Under the pieces are notes generated by a model. It did not search any database and was not told where the DNA came from. It was given only the letters and a program-made list of their open reading frames with translations. From Cylindrospermum sp. NIES-4074 (GTDB taxonomy: Bacteria; Cyanobacteriota; Cyanobacteriia; Cyanobacteriales; Nostocaceae): DNA of 45,616 nt. The stretch spans positions 3,322,484-3,368,099 of the forward strand of contig AP018269.1 of assembly GCA_003994795.1 (NCBI GenBank), given 5' to 3'. The translations under genes and the position numbers were made by a program. Positions 15,985 through 25,243 of this stretch are shown one piece after another; the first letter of the stretch is position 1; the number at the start of each line of letters is the position of its first letter.

Positions 15985-17079
15985 TCAATTCGTCTGAAGT
16001 TCTAAAAATGGGTAATCTGTGTATCCTGTCGCCTCTGAGGCATAGAATGTCTTGGGATCTGGTGGGTTAAATTGGGCATTAAGTTGCAGACGTTTTGGTA
16101 AGTCAGGATTAGAGATAAAGAGCTTGCCAAAAGACACTAAATCTGCATTGTCACTGCTGATAATACTATCTGCTTTGGGGCGATCGTAGCCACCATTAGT
16201 AATCAAAGTGCCTGTAAATATTTGGCGGAATAAAGGCGTTGTGGGGTTGATAACCTCGCGGGTTGCCAAATCAATGTCATTTGGTTCCATCAAGTGGAGA
16301 TAGGCAAGTTCAAAAGAGTTGAGCGCGGCGATCGCATAACTAAAGGTTTCTTTCGGCTGAGAGTCTTGCATTCCATAGAAGGTGTTACTGGGTGAAAGCT
16401 TTATCCCGACACGGTTTCCACCCCAAACACTGGCAACGGCTGCTACCACTTCCAACAAGAACCGGCTGCGATTCTCAATTGAGCCGCCATATTCATCAGT
16501 GCGTTGGTTGGAGCCATCTTGCAGAAATTGGTCAATCAAATAACCAAAAGCACCGTGAAGTTCCACACCATCAAAGCCAGCAGATAGGGCATTTTTTGCG
16601 CCTTGGCGGAATTGTTCCACTATTTGAGGAATTTCGTCATTTTCTAAGGCGCGGGGTGCTTCTAGGGACACCTTACCCGCTGGGGTGTGCAATGAACCAA
16701 TTCCGGCGATCGCACTTGGCGCTACAGGCAACTCTCCACCAAGTAAAGCTGGGTGAGAAACTCTGCCAGAATGCCACAGTTGGAGAAAAATTCTCCCACC
16801 TTGCTGATGAACCGCATCTGTCACCAAGCGCCAGCCAGCCACCTGTTCTTCTGAGTAAATACCAGGACAGTTCATGTATCCTATACTCAGGGGTGAAATC
16901 ATTGTGCATTCGGTGACAATCAGCCCTGCGCTTGCTCTTTGGGCGTAGTATGTCGCCATTAGTGAGTTGGGGATGCTATCAATTGCCCGTAAACGGGTCA
17001 TTGGTGCCATGACAATCCGGTTGGGGAGAGTGTAAGGCCCAAGCTGAACTGGTGTGAATAGGTTGATGTCAGGACTCAC
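15985..17079 (-). CDS. old yellow enzyme-type alkene reductase (NADH:flavin oxidoreductase)
   Basis: This 364-residue FMN-dependent TIM-barrel enzyme resembles NemA/OPR. It starts with the FMN-binding segment LPNRIVMAPMTRLRA and carries LQLWHSGRVSHP, in which the His lies in the substrate pocket. ELHGAFGYLIDQFLQDGSN replaces the more usual HGANGYL with Phe at the Asn position, and TDEYGGSIENRSRF follows. It reduces activated C=C bonds in enals, enones or nitroesters with NAD(P)H. Neighbours on the same strand are a rubrerythrin downstream and an SDR upstream, so a role in handling reactive electrophiles is plausible. Start ATG 17079 follows a TAAAGGAGAATTAACG stretch with a good AAGGAG Shine-Dalgarno. 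Confidence 0.92.
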   Translation of the reverse strand: MSPDINLFTPVQLGPYTLPNRIVMAPMTRLRAIDSIPNSLMATYYAQRASAGLIVTECTMISPLSIGYMNCPGIYSEEQVAGWRLVTDAVHQQGGRIFLQLWHSGRVSHPALLGGELPVAPSAIAGIGSLHTPAGKVSLEAPRALENDEIPQIVEQFRQGAKNALSAGFDGVELHGAFGYLIDQFLQDGSNQRTDEYGGSIENRSRFLLEVVAAVASVWGGNRVGIKLSPSNTFYGMQDSQPKETFSYAIAALNSFELAYLHLMEPNDIDLATREVINPTTPLFRQIFTGTLITNGGYDRPKADSIISSDNADLVSFGKLFISNPDLPKRLQLNAQFNPPDPKTFYASEATGYTDYPFLELQTN

Positions 17080-17495
17080 TCGTTAATTCTCCTTTAGTAG
17101 ATGGTAATTATTTCAGGACTTACTCAATAACTCTTTGAAACTCTTATTCCTTTGCGCTCTTTGCGTCCTTTGCGGTTCGTTTCCTCATAATCATGACTTA
17201 CGCAAAAATCGCCAAAAAGCTTAATTTATCCAACCGCCTTCTCTGCGAGACACTACGTGAACGCGAAGCGTCTCGTTGGCGAAGCCTCTAGTAGAGAAGA
17301 GAAGAACGCCAAGAATTCGTAGAGTATGCGTAAGTCCTAATAATTTTGCATAAGTCCTATAGTTATCAGGCTGTGCATAGCATCTAATTTTTAAACGTTC
17401 GCGTAGCATGCCGGAAGCATACCGCAGAGGCGCAGAGAGAATAGAGAATAAATTATCTGTGTTCATCTGTGTTCATCTGTGGTTCCATTCTCTTA
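17080..17495. repeat. repeat-filled intergenic region
   Basis: About 415 bp with no gene. It contains TTGCGTCCTTTGCGGTTCG, ACGCGAAGCGTCTCGTTGGC, GCATAAGTCCTA motifs and a copy of the ATCTGTGTTCATCTGTGTTC repeat (17455-17484). These short modules recur in many cyanobacterial spacers. An 81-codon minus-strand frame over it starts in the repeat (MNTDN, as at 8075) and is not credible as a gene. Confidence 0.6.
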
Positions 17496-18236
17496 TCAAG
17501 CCACTCCACCGTTGACGCGGATATTTTGCCCGGTAATCCATCTGGCTTCGTCGCTAGCGAGAAACGCCACGACATCGGCAATTTCTTGCACTTCTCCCAA
17601 TCTTCCCAAAGCTGCCATTTGGGCTAAATGGTTAATCTGTGCTTCTGTTTTGCCTTGTCTGAATAGTTCTGTATCGGTGGGGCCGGGAGAAACGGTGTTG
17701 ATCGTAATCTCTTTTGCACCCAATTCTTTGGTTAACGCCCGTGTGATTTGTTCTACAGCCCCTTTTGTTGCTACATAAGCGCTATAGGTTGGCAGCATCA
17801 GGGCTGTGGTTGTGGAGGAAAAGTTGATAATTCTGCCCCCGTTTGCCATGTGTAGTGCGGCTTGTTGGCAAGCGAAATAAGTACCTTTAATGTTGGTGGC
17901 TATAATTTTGTCAAATTCTGCTTCTGTCACCTCAATAATTGGCTTATAAAGGATGACGGCAGCGTTATTTACCAAAATATCGACTTTACCAAAGTGGGCA
18001 ATTGTTTGCTCAAATAGCCCCTGAATATCAGCTACTTGGCTAACATCAGCGGGGAGACTAATGGCTTGGCTTCCCAATTTGGTAATTTCCGCCACAACTG
18101 CTTGGGCTTTGTCTGCATTGCTGGCATAGTTAACAACGACAGATGCACCGTTACTAGCTAATTTTAGAGCGATCGCACGACTGATGCCCCGCGAGGCACC
18201 AGTAACGATCGCCACTTTTCCCTCTAAACCTGCCAT
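17496..18236 (-). CDS. SDR family oxidoreductase (FabG-like)
   Basis: This 246-residue classical short-chain dehydrogenase has a cofactor loop reading TGASRGIS, so the last Gly of TGxxxGxG is Ser. NNAAV, the catalytic Ser in NFSSTTT and YVATK (Tyr-x-x-x-Lys) are all present. SPGPTDTELF and the C-terminal ASDEARWITGQNIRVNGGVA are standard. The basic residue in the ASR of the glycine loop suggests NADP(H). The substrate is unknown; similar proteins are often annotated as 3-oxoacyl-ACP reductase or glucose dehydrogenase. It is downstream of the RND genes on the same strand (50-bp gap), so it could be cotranscribed with them. Start ATG 18236. Confidence 0.88.
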   Translation of the reverse strand: MAGLEGKVAIVTGASRGISRAIALKLASNGASVVVNYASNADKAQAVVAEITKLGSQAISLPADVSQVADIQGLFEQTIAHFGKVDILVNNAAVILYKPIIEVTEAEFDKIIATNIKGTYFACQQAALHMANGGRIINFSSTTTALMLPTYSAYVATKGAVEQITRALTKELGAKEITINTVSPGPTDTELFRQGKTEAQINHLAQMAALGRLGEVQEIADVVAFLASDEARWITGQNIRVNGGVA

Positions 18237-18285
18237 AGATTAATCTTGTGTTGTATTGCTGAACTATAGTTGACCAAGGTTAAAT

Positions 18286-21200
18286 TTAGTGATGGCTGGT
18301 ATAGGGAACTTTGCCATCATGACTGGGTTCTAAGTGTTGAGGATTTTTGGGTGGATTGAGGCGATCGCGAATTGTACCAATGACGATATACAAAATTGGC
18401 ACTATAAATAAACTCAAGAAGGTAGCGATAAACATCCCGCCAAACACCGCAGTTCCTAGAGATTGGCGACTTGCAGCCCCAGCACCTGAAGCAGTTACTA
18501 GGGGAAAAATACCCAACAAAGTAGAAAAAGCAGTCATCAAAATTGGTCGTAACCGCTCTTGAGATGCTTGCACTACGGCTTTAGTAATTGGTAAACCCTG
18601 CTGTTCTCGCAATTGGTTGGCAAATTCTACAATCAGAATGGCATTTTTACTGGCTAAACCAATCAGCATCACCAGACCAACTTGACAAAATACATCATTC
18701 GTCAACCCCCGCAATGACTGCGATAACAACGCCCCCATGATAGCTAGGGGAACTGACAGCATAATAATTAAGGGGTCAACATAGTTCTCATACTGTGCAG
18801 CCAGCACCAGGAAAACGAAAATCAGTCCCAAGCCAAAAATCACAGGTGCTTGACCACCAGACTGTTGCTCTTCAGCAGTCAAACCTGACCATTCATAACC
18901 CATACTTGCGGGTATAATCTCCTTGTCATTTGCGAGTTTCTCCATTGCGGCTGTTGCTTGTCCTGAACTAAAGCCAGGAGCCGGGGAACCGTTAATTTCA
19001 ATGGAGCGGAACAAGTTATAGTGATTAATGGTTTGCGCCCCGGTAGTTGGAGTAACCTTAACTAAACTGCTCAGGGGAATCATCTGATTAGTCTGAGAAC
19101 GCACATATAATTGACCGATATCTCCAGGGTTAGAGCGAAACTGAGCGTCTGCTTGCACATATACTCGATAAGACCGCGCCAGAAAATTAAAGTCGTTGAC
19201 GTATCGCGAACCCAAATAATTTTGTAGGGTCTTAAAAATGTTGTCTATTGAGACTTGCAACGCTTTGGCTTTATTGCGGTCTACTTCTATTAACAGTTGC
19301 GGTGTATTTGCAGTAAAAGTGCTAAATACAGCTTGTAATCCAGGGGTCTGATTTCCGCGCTGCATGATCTGCCCCATAACTTGCAGCATCGCGTTCAAGC
19401 CACTAGTACCTGCTCTGTCTTGTAACTGAAATTGGAAACCGCTAAAACTACCTAAGCCGCGAATTGCTGGCGGATTTACCGGAAAAATTCTGGCTTCTGT
19501 AATTGTCGATAGGGTTCCTCTCAATTTGCCAATGATGGCTTGTGCTGACTGACCAGGGTTTTGGCGATCGTCCCAAGGTTTGAGGGTGGTAAAAATTACG
19601 CCACTGTTAGCGGTATTCCCACTAAAACTAAAGCCACCGATCGCAAAAGTACCTGTAACTTCTGGTAATTTGAGGATTTCTTTTTCCACCTGAGCCATGA
19701 CTTTGCTGGTGTAGTTCAGCGAAACTCCTTCTGGCCCTTGAACAATGGTGATGAAATAGCCTTGGTCTTCATCGGGGAGAAACCCTGTGGGTACATGGAG
19801 GTAAAGCCAACCTGTCAAACCCAAGGAGAGGATAAATAAGGTGATGACGATCGCCTTAATTCTAGTGAGGAAATTTAGCGATCGCTCATATCCTCTCCGC
19901 ATCGCATCCAGAAACCTGTTAATCTGACCGAAAATCCAGCCAAATACACCCCTTGGTCTAGGTCTTTGACGCAGCAGCAGTGCGGAAAGCGCAGGAGTGA
20001 GGGTGAGCGCCAGGAACGTAGAAATAGCGATAGAAAAGGCGATCGTGAGCGCAAATTGTTTATAAATTTGTCCTGTAGAACCAGGGAAAAATGCCACCGG
20101 CACAAATACAGCCATCAGCACTAAAGAAGTTGCAATCACCGCCCCAAATAGCTCATGCATTGCTGCTGATGCTGCTTGACGCGATCGCATTCCTTCCTCT
20201 TGGACTAAGCGCGAAATATCTTCAACAACAATGATCGCATCATCCACAACCATCCCAGTTGCTAAAGTCAAACCAAATAAAGTCAAGGTGTTAATCGAAA
20301 ACCCAAAAACTTTGACAAAGGCAAAAGTCCCAATCAACGCGAGAGGAATTGTCAGGACAGGAATCAAGGTAGTGCGCCAATCTTGCAAGAAAATAAAAAT
20401 TACCAAGACGACTAACCCAATTGATTCCATCAGGGTTTTCACAACTTCCGCCAGAGACTCTTCTACAACTAGAGTTGTATCAAACGCCACCTGATATTTC
20501 ATCCCTGGTGGAAAGCTTTTTGACAATAGCGCCATTTCCGCTTTCACAGCCTTAGCAACATCTAAGGCATTACTTCCAGGTGTGCCAAAGATCCCTACAC
20601 CCACACCCTCATTGCCCTTAAATCGCAGGAACGAGCTATAGTTTTGGGCACCCAGTTCCGCCCGACCCACATCTTTCAACTTGATCAGTGTGCCATCAGC
20701 ACCTGTTTTGAGAACTAAGTCGTTAAATTCCGTAGCTTCTGTGAGCCTACTAGCTGCCCTCAAGTCAAGTTGATACATCTGACCATCCGCTGATGGCTGC
20801 TGTCCAATTTGCCCAACACCCACTTGTAGGTTTTGTTCATTGACTGCATTGATCACATCATCAGCAGTCAGATTCCGACTCGCAAGTTTATTGGGGTCGA
20901 GCCACAGACGCATAGCATAACGGCGTTCACCAAAAATTCGCGCCTCACTCACACCTTTGATTCTTTTCAGGGCATCTGTTACGTAGAGGTCGGCATAGTT
21001 GCTTAAAAAGACGTTATCGAACTGTTTGTTGTCGCTATATAACCCGATCGCCAAAAGGATGTTGTTAGACTGCTTGCTGACAGTGACTCCAGTTTGTTTC
21101 ACTGTATCTGGCAACTGCGGTTCGGCTATAGATACGCGGTTTTGCACATCAACCGCTGCAATGTCTTTGTTTTTTGATGAGTCAAATGTGACTGTAATCG

Positions 21201-21468
21201 TGCTGCTACCATCATTACTACTACTCGAAGTCATATATTTTATGCCTTCGACCCCGTTAATCTGGCGCTCTAAGATAGTTGTAATCGTATTTTCGACAAC
21301 TTCAGCACTAGCACCGGGGTAGTTAGCATTAACAATAATTTGCGTCGGGCTAATCTCTGGATACTGTTCTGTGGGCAGTGTGGGAATACTGATGATTCCT
21401 ACCAGCAAAATGAGGATAGCGCAGACACTCGTAAATACAGGTCGCCTAATAAAAAAGTCAACAAACAT
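18286..21468 (-). CDS. RND multidrug efflux permease (HAE1/AcrB-like)
   Basis: This 1060-residue inner-membrane proton/drug antiporter starts MFVDFFIRRPVFTSVCAI, the conserved amphipathic start and TM1 of AcrB/MexB. The two-fold repeat of six transmembrane segments with large periplasmic loops is evident. TM4 carries GMVVDDAIIVVEDI, the Asp pair of the proton relay, and the second half has GLASKNAILIVEFA in the equivalent helix. Length and motif order match AcrB without truncation. It is preceded on the same strand, after 87 bp, by the periplasmic adaptor. No outer-membrane TolC-like gene is in the window, so the pump would have to borrow one. The 87-bp gap contains AATTGGTAATTGGTAATGG repeat units. 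The C-terminal tail (RDRLNPPKNPQHLE) is short and cytoplasmic. Confidence 0.95.
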   Translation of the reverse strand: MFVDFFIRRPVFTSVCAILILLVGIISIPTLPTEQYPEISPTQIIVNANYPGASAEVVENTITTILERQINGVEGIKYMTSSSSNDGSSTITVTFDSSKNKDIAAVDVQNRVSIAEPQLPDTVKQTGVTVSKQSNNILLAIGLYSDNKQFDNVFLSNYADLYVTDALKRIKGVSEARIFGERRYAMRLWLDPNKLASRNLTADDVINAVNEQNLQVGVGQIGQQPSADGQMYQLDLRAASRLTEATEFNDLVLKTGADGTLIKLKDVGRAELGAQNYSSFLRFKGNEGVGVGIFGTPGSNALDVAKAVKAEMALLSKSFPPGMKYQVAFDTTLVVEESLAEVVKTLMESIGLVVLVIFIFLQDWRTTLIPVLTIPLALIGTFAFVKVFGFSINTLTLFGLTLATGMVVDDAIIVVEDISRLVQEEGMRSRQAASAAMHELFGAVIATSLVLMAVFVPVAFFPGSTGQIYKQFALTIAFSIAISTFLALTLTPALSALLLRQRPRPRGVFGWIFGQINRFLDAMRRGYERSLNFLTRIKAIVITLFILSLGLTGWLYLHVPTGFLPDEDQGYFITIVQGPEGVSLNYTSKVMAQVEKEILKLPEVTGTFAIGGFSFSGNTANSGVIFTTLKPWDDRQNPGQSAQAIIGKLRGTLSTITEARIFPVNPPAIRGLGSFSGFQFQLQDRAGTSGLNAMLQVMGQIMQRGNQTPGLQAVFSTFTANTPQLLIEVDRNKAKALQVSIDNIFKTLQNYLGSRYVNDFNFLARSYRVYVQADAQFRSNPGDIGQLYVRSQTNQMIPLSSLVKVTPTTGAQTINHYNLFRSIEINGSPAPGFSSGQATAAMEKLANDKEIIPASMGYEWSGLTAEEQQSGGQAPVIFGLGLIFVFLVLAAQYENYVDPLIIMLSVPLAIMGALLSQSLRGLTNDVFCQVGLVMLIGLASKNAILIVEFANQLREQQGLPITKAVVQASQERLRPILMTAFSTLLGIFPLVTASGAGAASRQSLGTAVFGGMFIATFLSLFIVPILYIVIGTIRDRLNPPKNPQHLEPSHDGKVPYTSHH

Positions 21469-21555
21469 AGAGGATGGCTAATGGGTAATTGGTAATTGGT
21501 AATGGGGAAAACGGCAAAGATGACTAAGGAGACTTTTACTAATGACCAATGACCA

Positions 21556-22875
21556 TCACTCAGGAACAATAGGAACGCCATCCCGGAGATTCAATAGCCC
21601 TGAGACGATAATTTTCTCTTCTGGCTCTAAACCTGTGAGAACTTGGTAATTATTACCTTTGATATCGCCCAACTTCACCGGCTTTTGCCGAGCCACTAGT
21701 TGAGAAACACCTTGAGGGGATTTCTCTGTTTGTGGTACAAAAGCGAAAGTTTCCCCCGCCACGCGAGATACTGCTGATGTGGGAATTAACACTCCAGGGC
21801 GCTGACTCCAAATCACTCTAGCCTTCACCAATTGATCTGCCCGCAGTTCACCTTCAGAGTTGTTGTAGAGTGCTTTAATCAGTATCGATTGAGTATTATC
21901 ATTACTAATGCTAGGTGAAATGAAAGATACTTCTGTATTACCTATGCGATCGCCTTTGGCGTTGATCACCTCCACTGGTAGCCCCTCACGCAATTGCGGC
22001 CCCCGCTCTAGTGGTACGGAAATGTTGACTTCTAAAGGGCGATTTTGAGTGATGGTAACTAATGATGTGGCAGTATTAACGAAATCACCTACTTTTACAG
22101 GGATGTTGCCCACTGTGCCACTAAAGGGTGCAGTAATTTTGTAGTACTGAAGCTGAACTTGTTGCTCCCTACTATTAGCATCTGCTTGCTCTAAGGATCT
22201 TTGTACCTGGGATATGGTAGCTTTCTGCGCTTGAATTTTGGCATCAATTGCCCCAAGATTAGCCTTAGCTGTGGCCAGCCTGTTAGCATACTGATCTTTG
22301 GTCTGTCGAGATACGGCTCCTTGCGCGGATAGTTGAGAGTACCTTTCGTAGTCTTGCTGATTCAATCGCACATCAGCAACATTAGATAGCCTGTCAGCTT
22401 CCAGGGATTTGAGTGTAGCGCGGGCATTTTCTAGTTGAGCCACAGCCGCTTGACCAGCAGCGTTGATACTACTGACTGCTGCTTGTTGTTGTCTGGAGTC
22501 TATTTGGATAATTGCTGATCCTGTTGTGACTGGATCTCCTGACCTAACAAATATTTGGGTGACTTGACCCTGAATTCTAGGCTTGAGTTCAACCGATCGC
22601 CTAGATTCCAATTTGGCGATAAACTCTGAACTGTCCTCAATTGTGCCCGCTTGTACTGTTGATAGTTTTACTTTTACCCCTGGAGGTGGAGCGTTAGCTG
22701 TTGCAGGTGCTGAATTGCCAAGGTTGAGCAAACGCCAAGCTATACCTACTCCGCCGCCAATCAATAATAGTGCAGCTAACAATAACCAAAGCCACCGCCG
22801 TGGTTTGGGGGGTGGCTCGAATAAGGGCTGGGGAATATTTTCTCCAAAATCAGTTTCAGGTTCAGGGGATGTCAT
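21556..22875 (-). CDS. RND efflux periplasmic adaptor subunit (MFP, AcrA-like)
   Basis: This 439-residue membrane-fusion protein links an RND permease to an outer-membrane channel. There is an N-terminal cytoplasmic Pro-rich stretch, then one anchor helix (about 29-47, WLWLLLAALLLIGGGVGI). A lipoyl-like half motif follows (ELKPRIQGQVTQIFVRSGDPVTTGSAIIQID), then a long alpha-helical hairpin rich in Ala/Gln (about 125-240), the second lipoyl half (ITAPFSGTVGNIPVKVGDFVN) and beta-barrel/membrane-proximal domains. It is the first gene of a pair with the permease. The helical hairpin appears longer than in AcrA, which may reflect the partner channel. Start ATG 22875; no promoter assigned. Confidence 0.93.
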   Translation of the reverse strand: MTSPEPETDFGENIPQPLFEPPPKPRRWLWLLLAALLLIGGGVGIAWRLLNLGNSAPATANAPPPGVKVKLSTVQAGTIEDSSEFIAKLESRRSVELKPRIQGQVTQIFVRSGDPVTTGSAIIQIDSRQQQAAVSSINAAGQAAVAQLENARATLKSLEADRLSNVADVRLNQQDYERYSQLSAQGAVSRQTKDQYANRLATAKANLGAIDAKIQAQKATISQVQRSLEQADANSREQQVQLQYYKITAPFSGTVGNIPVKVGDFVNTATSLVTITQNRPLEVNISVPLERGPQLREGLPVEVINAKGDRIGNTEVSFISPSISNDNTQSILIKALYNNSEGELRADQLVKARVIWSQRPGVLIPTSAVSRVAGETFAFVPQTEKSPQGVSQLVARQKPVKLGDIKGNNYQVLTGLEPEEKIIVSGLLNLRDGVPIVPE

Positions 22876-23332
22876 AGCTTATAGAGAAAATAAGGAACAA
22901 ATTAACTAAAATCAGGTTTTTATCTGTTGATATTCAAGTTATTAATTAGGTATGATGCAGTTTTCCAAAATTTGTGTTAGCTCATCTTAATATACTGTTT
23001 GTATGATTTTTTATAATCTACCAAAAGGTGAATTCATAAATTAAATAAGACTACTGACAATCATGTTAAACCGTGGATTATTTAGCGCCAACAGCTAAAA
23101 CAATGCTATTTTACAACAATTTAGCATAAGTTGAACAGCAAATTTACAGATAAGATACTACTTATTTTTAGCCAATTATTGCTAAAAATGTTTTAATCTT
23201 GCTGTTAAAAATAATTGCTTTTTTTAGGAGTAAAAACCAGATTCAGAAGTTGCCAACTAATAAAGAAGCGATTGCCTTTTTGTTGGTGAGGTGGCAAAAA
23301 CTCATATTTCCGCTTTTTGAGGGCAGGAAACC
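22876..23332. other. AT-rich intergenic region upstream of the RND genes
   Basis: About 457 bp, no gene seen. Very AT-rich, with ATCTTAATATACTGTTTGTATG and CCAATTATTGCTAAAAATG segments. It should carry the promoter of the adaptor/permease genes (minus strand). A 61-codon plus-strand frame at 23199 overlaps the convergent LysR gene and is judged to be chance. No palindromic operator stands out. Confidence 0.35.
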
Positions 23333-24265
23333 TCAAAGGCTCGATAACAAAGTTTGTTCAAAGGTTTTAGAGAGAGCAGTTTGAAACCGCTGTCGATGCT
23401 TGAGCTTGAAAAAGGGTCTAACTATTTCTACGCTGACACCAGAACTTTCTCTATCATCAATAACTTGAATTGCCTGTAAAGTCCCTATTTGTATTTCTTT
23501 TTTGACCATTAATTCAGAAATTCCAGTTGCACCAACACCGCTTTCTATAGCTGCTTTCGCCATTTCCCCACTGGTGAACACTAAAATTACATTTAGTTCG
23601 CTCAGATTGATACCCCAATTTTGCAAGGCTTCCTCAAACCTTTGCTGGGTTCCCGATCCCGGTTCCCGCATTACCCAAGGGGTTTGAGTTAGTTCTGTCA
23701 AGTAGATTTTTTTTTGTTCAAACCAAGGGTGATTTTTGCCTACTACAATTTGTAAGCGATCGCTCCCGAAAATTTCATACTCCAAAGTATTCTGGAGTTC
23801 TGCCTTCACTTCTCCTTCCACCAAACCCAAATCAAAATGTCCCATCGCTGTGCCGGCGCAAATCGTCTCTGCATTGGCTAGAGTACAGTTAACGGAGATG
23901 CCAGGATATTGGCTTTTAAACGTACTAATTTTGCTGGGTAGCCAGTAATTACCAATCGTCAGACTTGAACCTAATTTCAATTCACCCCGTTGCAGATTGT
24001 TCAATTCCCGCAATCCCCGTTCCGTCAAGGTTACTTGGTCAAGAATTTTCTGCGCTTCCACTTGCAGTAACTTACCTGCCTCAGCAATTTCTATATGGCG
24101 ACCAATTCGATGGAACAACTTGACTCCGTATTCCTGCTCTAAGCTGTGGATCGCTGCACTGACCGCTGGTTGAGTAATATAAAGCTCCTCAGCCGCACGG
24201 GTAAAGTGTAGATGTTCTGCCACAGCCAGAAAGATGCGTAGCTGATCCAGCGTCATTCCTGCCAT
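23333..24265 (-). CDS. LysR-family transcriptional regulator
   Basis: This 310-residue regulator has the classical layout: an N-terminal winged helix-turn-helix (about 4-65, LDQLRIFLAVAEHLHFTRAAEEL, then ITQPAVSAAIHSLE), a linker helix, then a periplasmic-binding-protein-like effector domain (about 90-300). Length is normal. ATG at 24256 (MTLDQ) is an equally good start. It is divergent from two tandem CadD-type transporter genes, with 164 bp between, the arrangement usual for LysR proteins that control the neighbouring gene. The effector is unknown; resemblance to CysB/CbbR-type members is only general. No clear T-N11-A box was settled on in the spacer. Confidence 0.93.
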   Translation of the reverse strand: MAGMTLDQLRIFLAVAEHLHFTRAAEELYITQPAVSAAIHSLEQEYGVKLFHRIGRHIEIAEAGKLLQVEAQKILDQVTLTERGLRELNNLQRGELKLGSSLTIGNYWLPSKISTFKSQYPGISVNCTLANAETICAGTAMGHFDLGLVEGEVKAELQNTLEYEIFGSDRLQIVVGKNHPWFEQKKIYLTELTQTPWVMREPGSGTQQRFEEALQNWGINLSELNVILVFTSGEMAKAAIESGVGATGISELMVKKEIQIGTLQAIQVIDDRESSGVSVEIVRPFFKLKHRQRFQTALSKTFEQTLLSSL

Positions 24266-24429
24266 TTTTCAATGTCCTTTCAACTTTAGTCTCATTTTAA
24301 TCACTTCTGTTTATCATTTTGACAAATAAAAGCATTTGATTCTATCGGTTAACTCACCTAAAGTATAAATCGAGGCTCTGAAACGAGCACAAGCAAAGTA
24401 AAGCATTGTAAATATTGTGAGTAACGATC
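24266..24429. promoter_or_regulatory. divergent promoter region between lysR and cadD-like gene
   Basis: A 164-bp AT-rich spacer. It must hold both start regions and, by analogy with other LysR systems, the operator. TGTTTATCATTTTGACAAAT (about 24307-24326) is a loose dyad with AT-rich arms and includes a TTGACA-like hexamer for the plus-strand gene. This is inference only. Confidence 0.35.
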
Positions 24430-25101
24430 ATGGATTGGCTAATCAGTACATCAGCTATCGGGGTATCGGCTGCTTTTGCAACCACCTTTGACGATAATTT
24501 ATACTTGACAGCCTTTTTCGGAAAAGTCAATCGCACCTTTCGTGCCAAGAATGTTGTTCTTGGTGAATATCTGGGATTTACTGCATTAGTGCTGGCCAGT
24601 CTCCCTGGTTTCTTCGGTGGTCTACTCGTTCCAGAGTCCTGGATTGGCTTGCTAGGGTTACTTCCAGTTACTATTGGTATCAGTAATCTCATCAAGCGGG
24701 AAGAGGAGGAAGACATGGTACAAGCTGTATCGATTAACTTACCCTCTCATGACAAATCGCCGCATCACAATAAATCACTATGGGCAACTCTGCGTGACCC
24801 TCAAACTTACCGTGTTTCTGCTGTGACCATTGCAAATGGAGGAAACAATATTGGAATTTACGTGCCTTTATTTGCCAGTAGCAATCTTCCAAGTTTAGGT
24901 GTAATTTTATCTGTTTGCTACGCGACTATTGGTGTATGGTGTCTACTTTCTTATAACATGACACGCAATCCTCTCATGGCTCCGCTGATAGCTCGCTATG
25001 GTCGTAAAATCTGCCCGCTTGTATTGATTTACTTAGGAATTTCCATCCTGATTAAAAATGGCAGTTATCAACTTTTACCTGGATTTAGTCATGTTTTCTA
25101 A
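24430..25101 (+). CDS. CadD-family cadmium-resistance transporter-like protein, copy 1
   Basis: This 223-residue integral membrane protein has about five or six hydrophobic segments. The N-terminus STSAIGVSAAFATTFDDNLYL carries the paired acids (DD) conserved in the CadD/LysE-like superfamily, and LGFTALVLASLPGFFGGLLVPESWIGLLGLLP is a family hallmark. DPQTYRVSAVTIANGGNNIGIYVPLFA is the mirror of the first motif. A His/Lys/acid-rich loop (about 82-118, with SHDKSPHHNKS) could sense or bind metal on one side of the membrane. CadD proteins export Cd2+ or related ions in Gram-positives; substrate specificity in cyanobacteria is not settled. The next gene is a paralogue. The ribosome-binding site is weak. 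Confidence 0.85.
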   Translation: MDWLISTSAIGVSAAFATTFDDNLYLTAFFGKVNRTFRAKNVVLGEYLGFTALVLASLPGFFGGLLVPESWIGLLGLLPVTIGISNLIKREEEEDMVQAVSINLPSHDKSPHHNKSLWATLRDPQTYRVSAVTIANGGNNIGIYVPLFASSNLPSLGVILSVCYATIGVWCLLSYNMTRNPLMAPLIARYGRKICPLVLIYLGISILIKNGSYQLLPGFSHVF

Positions 25102-25243
25102 TTTTATAAATTTGCTCCTGATTAATTACATGGTTGTGTAAATTTCTTGGGTAAGTCTAAATTCACTATTTTCAATTTCCGAGTTTTTAAATTTCGATTA
25201 TCAACAAATAATCAAACATCACAATCGAGAAGGACTTTCACAA

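Noticed and set aside
16392-16916. 174-codon plus-strand ORF
   Set aside because: Lies wholly antisense within the old yellow enzyme gene, whose motifs are unmistakable; low-complexity, no family resemblance.
17221-17466. 81-codon minus-strand ORF
   Set aside because: Made of dispersed repeat modules and starting in the ACAGATGAAC repeat; no protein-like composition.
23199-23384. 61-codon plus-strand ORF
   Set aside because: Overlaps the 3' end of the LysR gene on the opposite strand and is Lys/Leu-rich AT-driven sequence.
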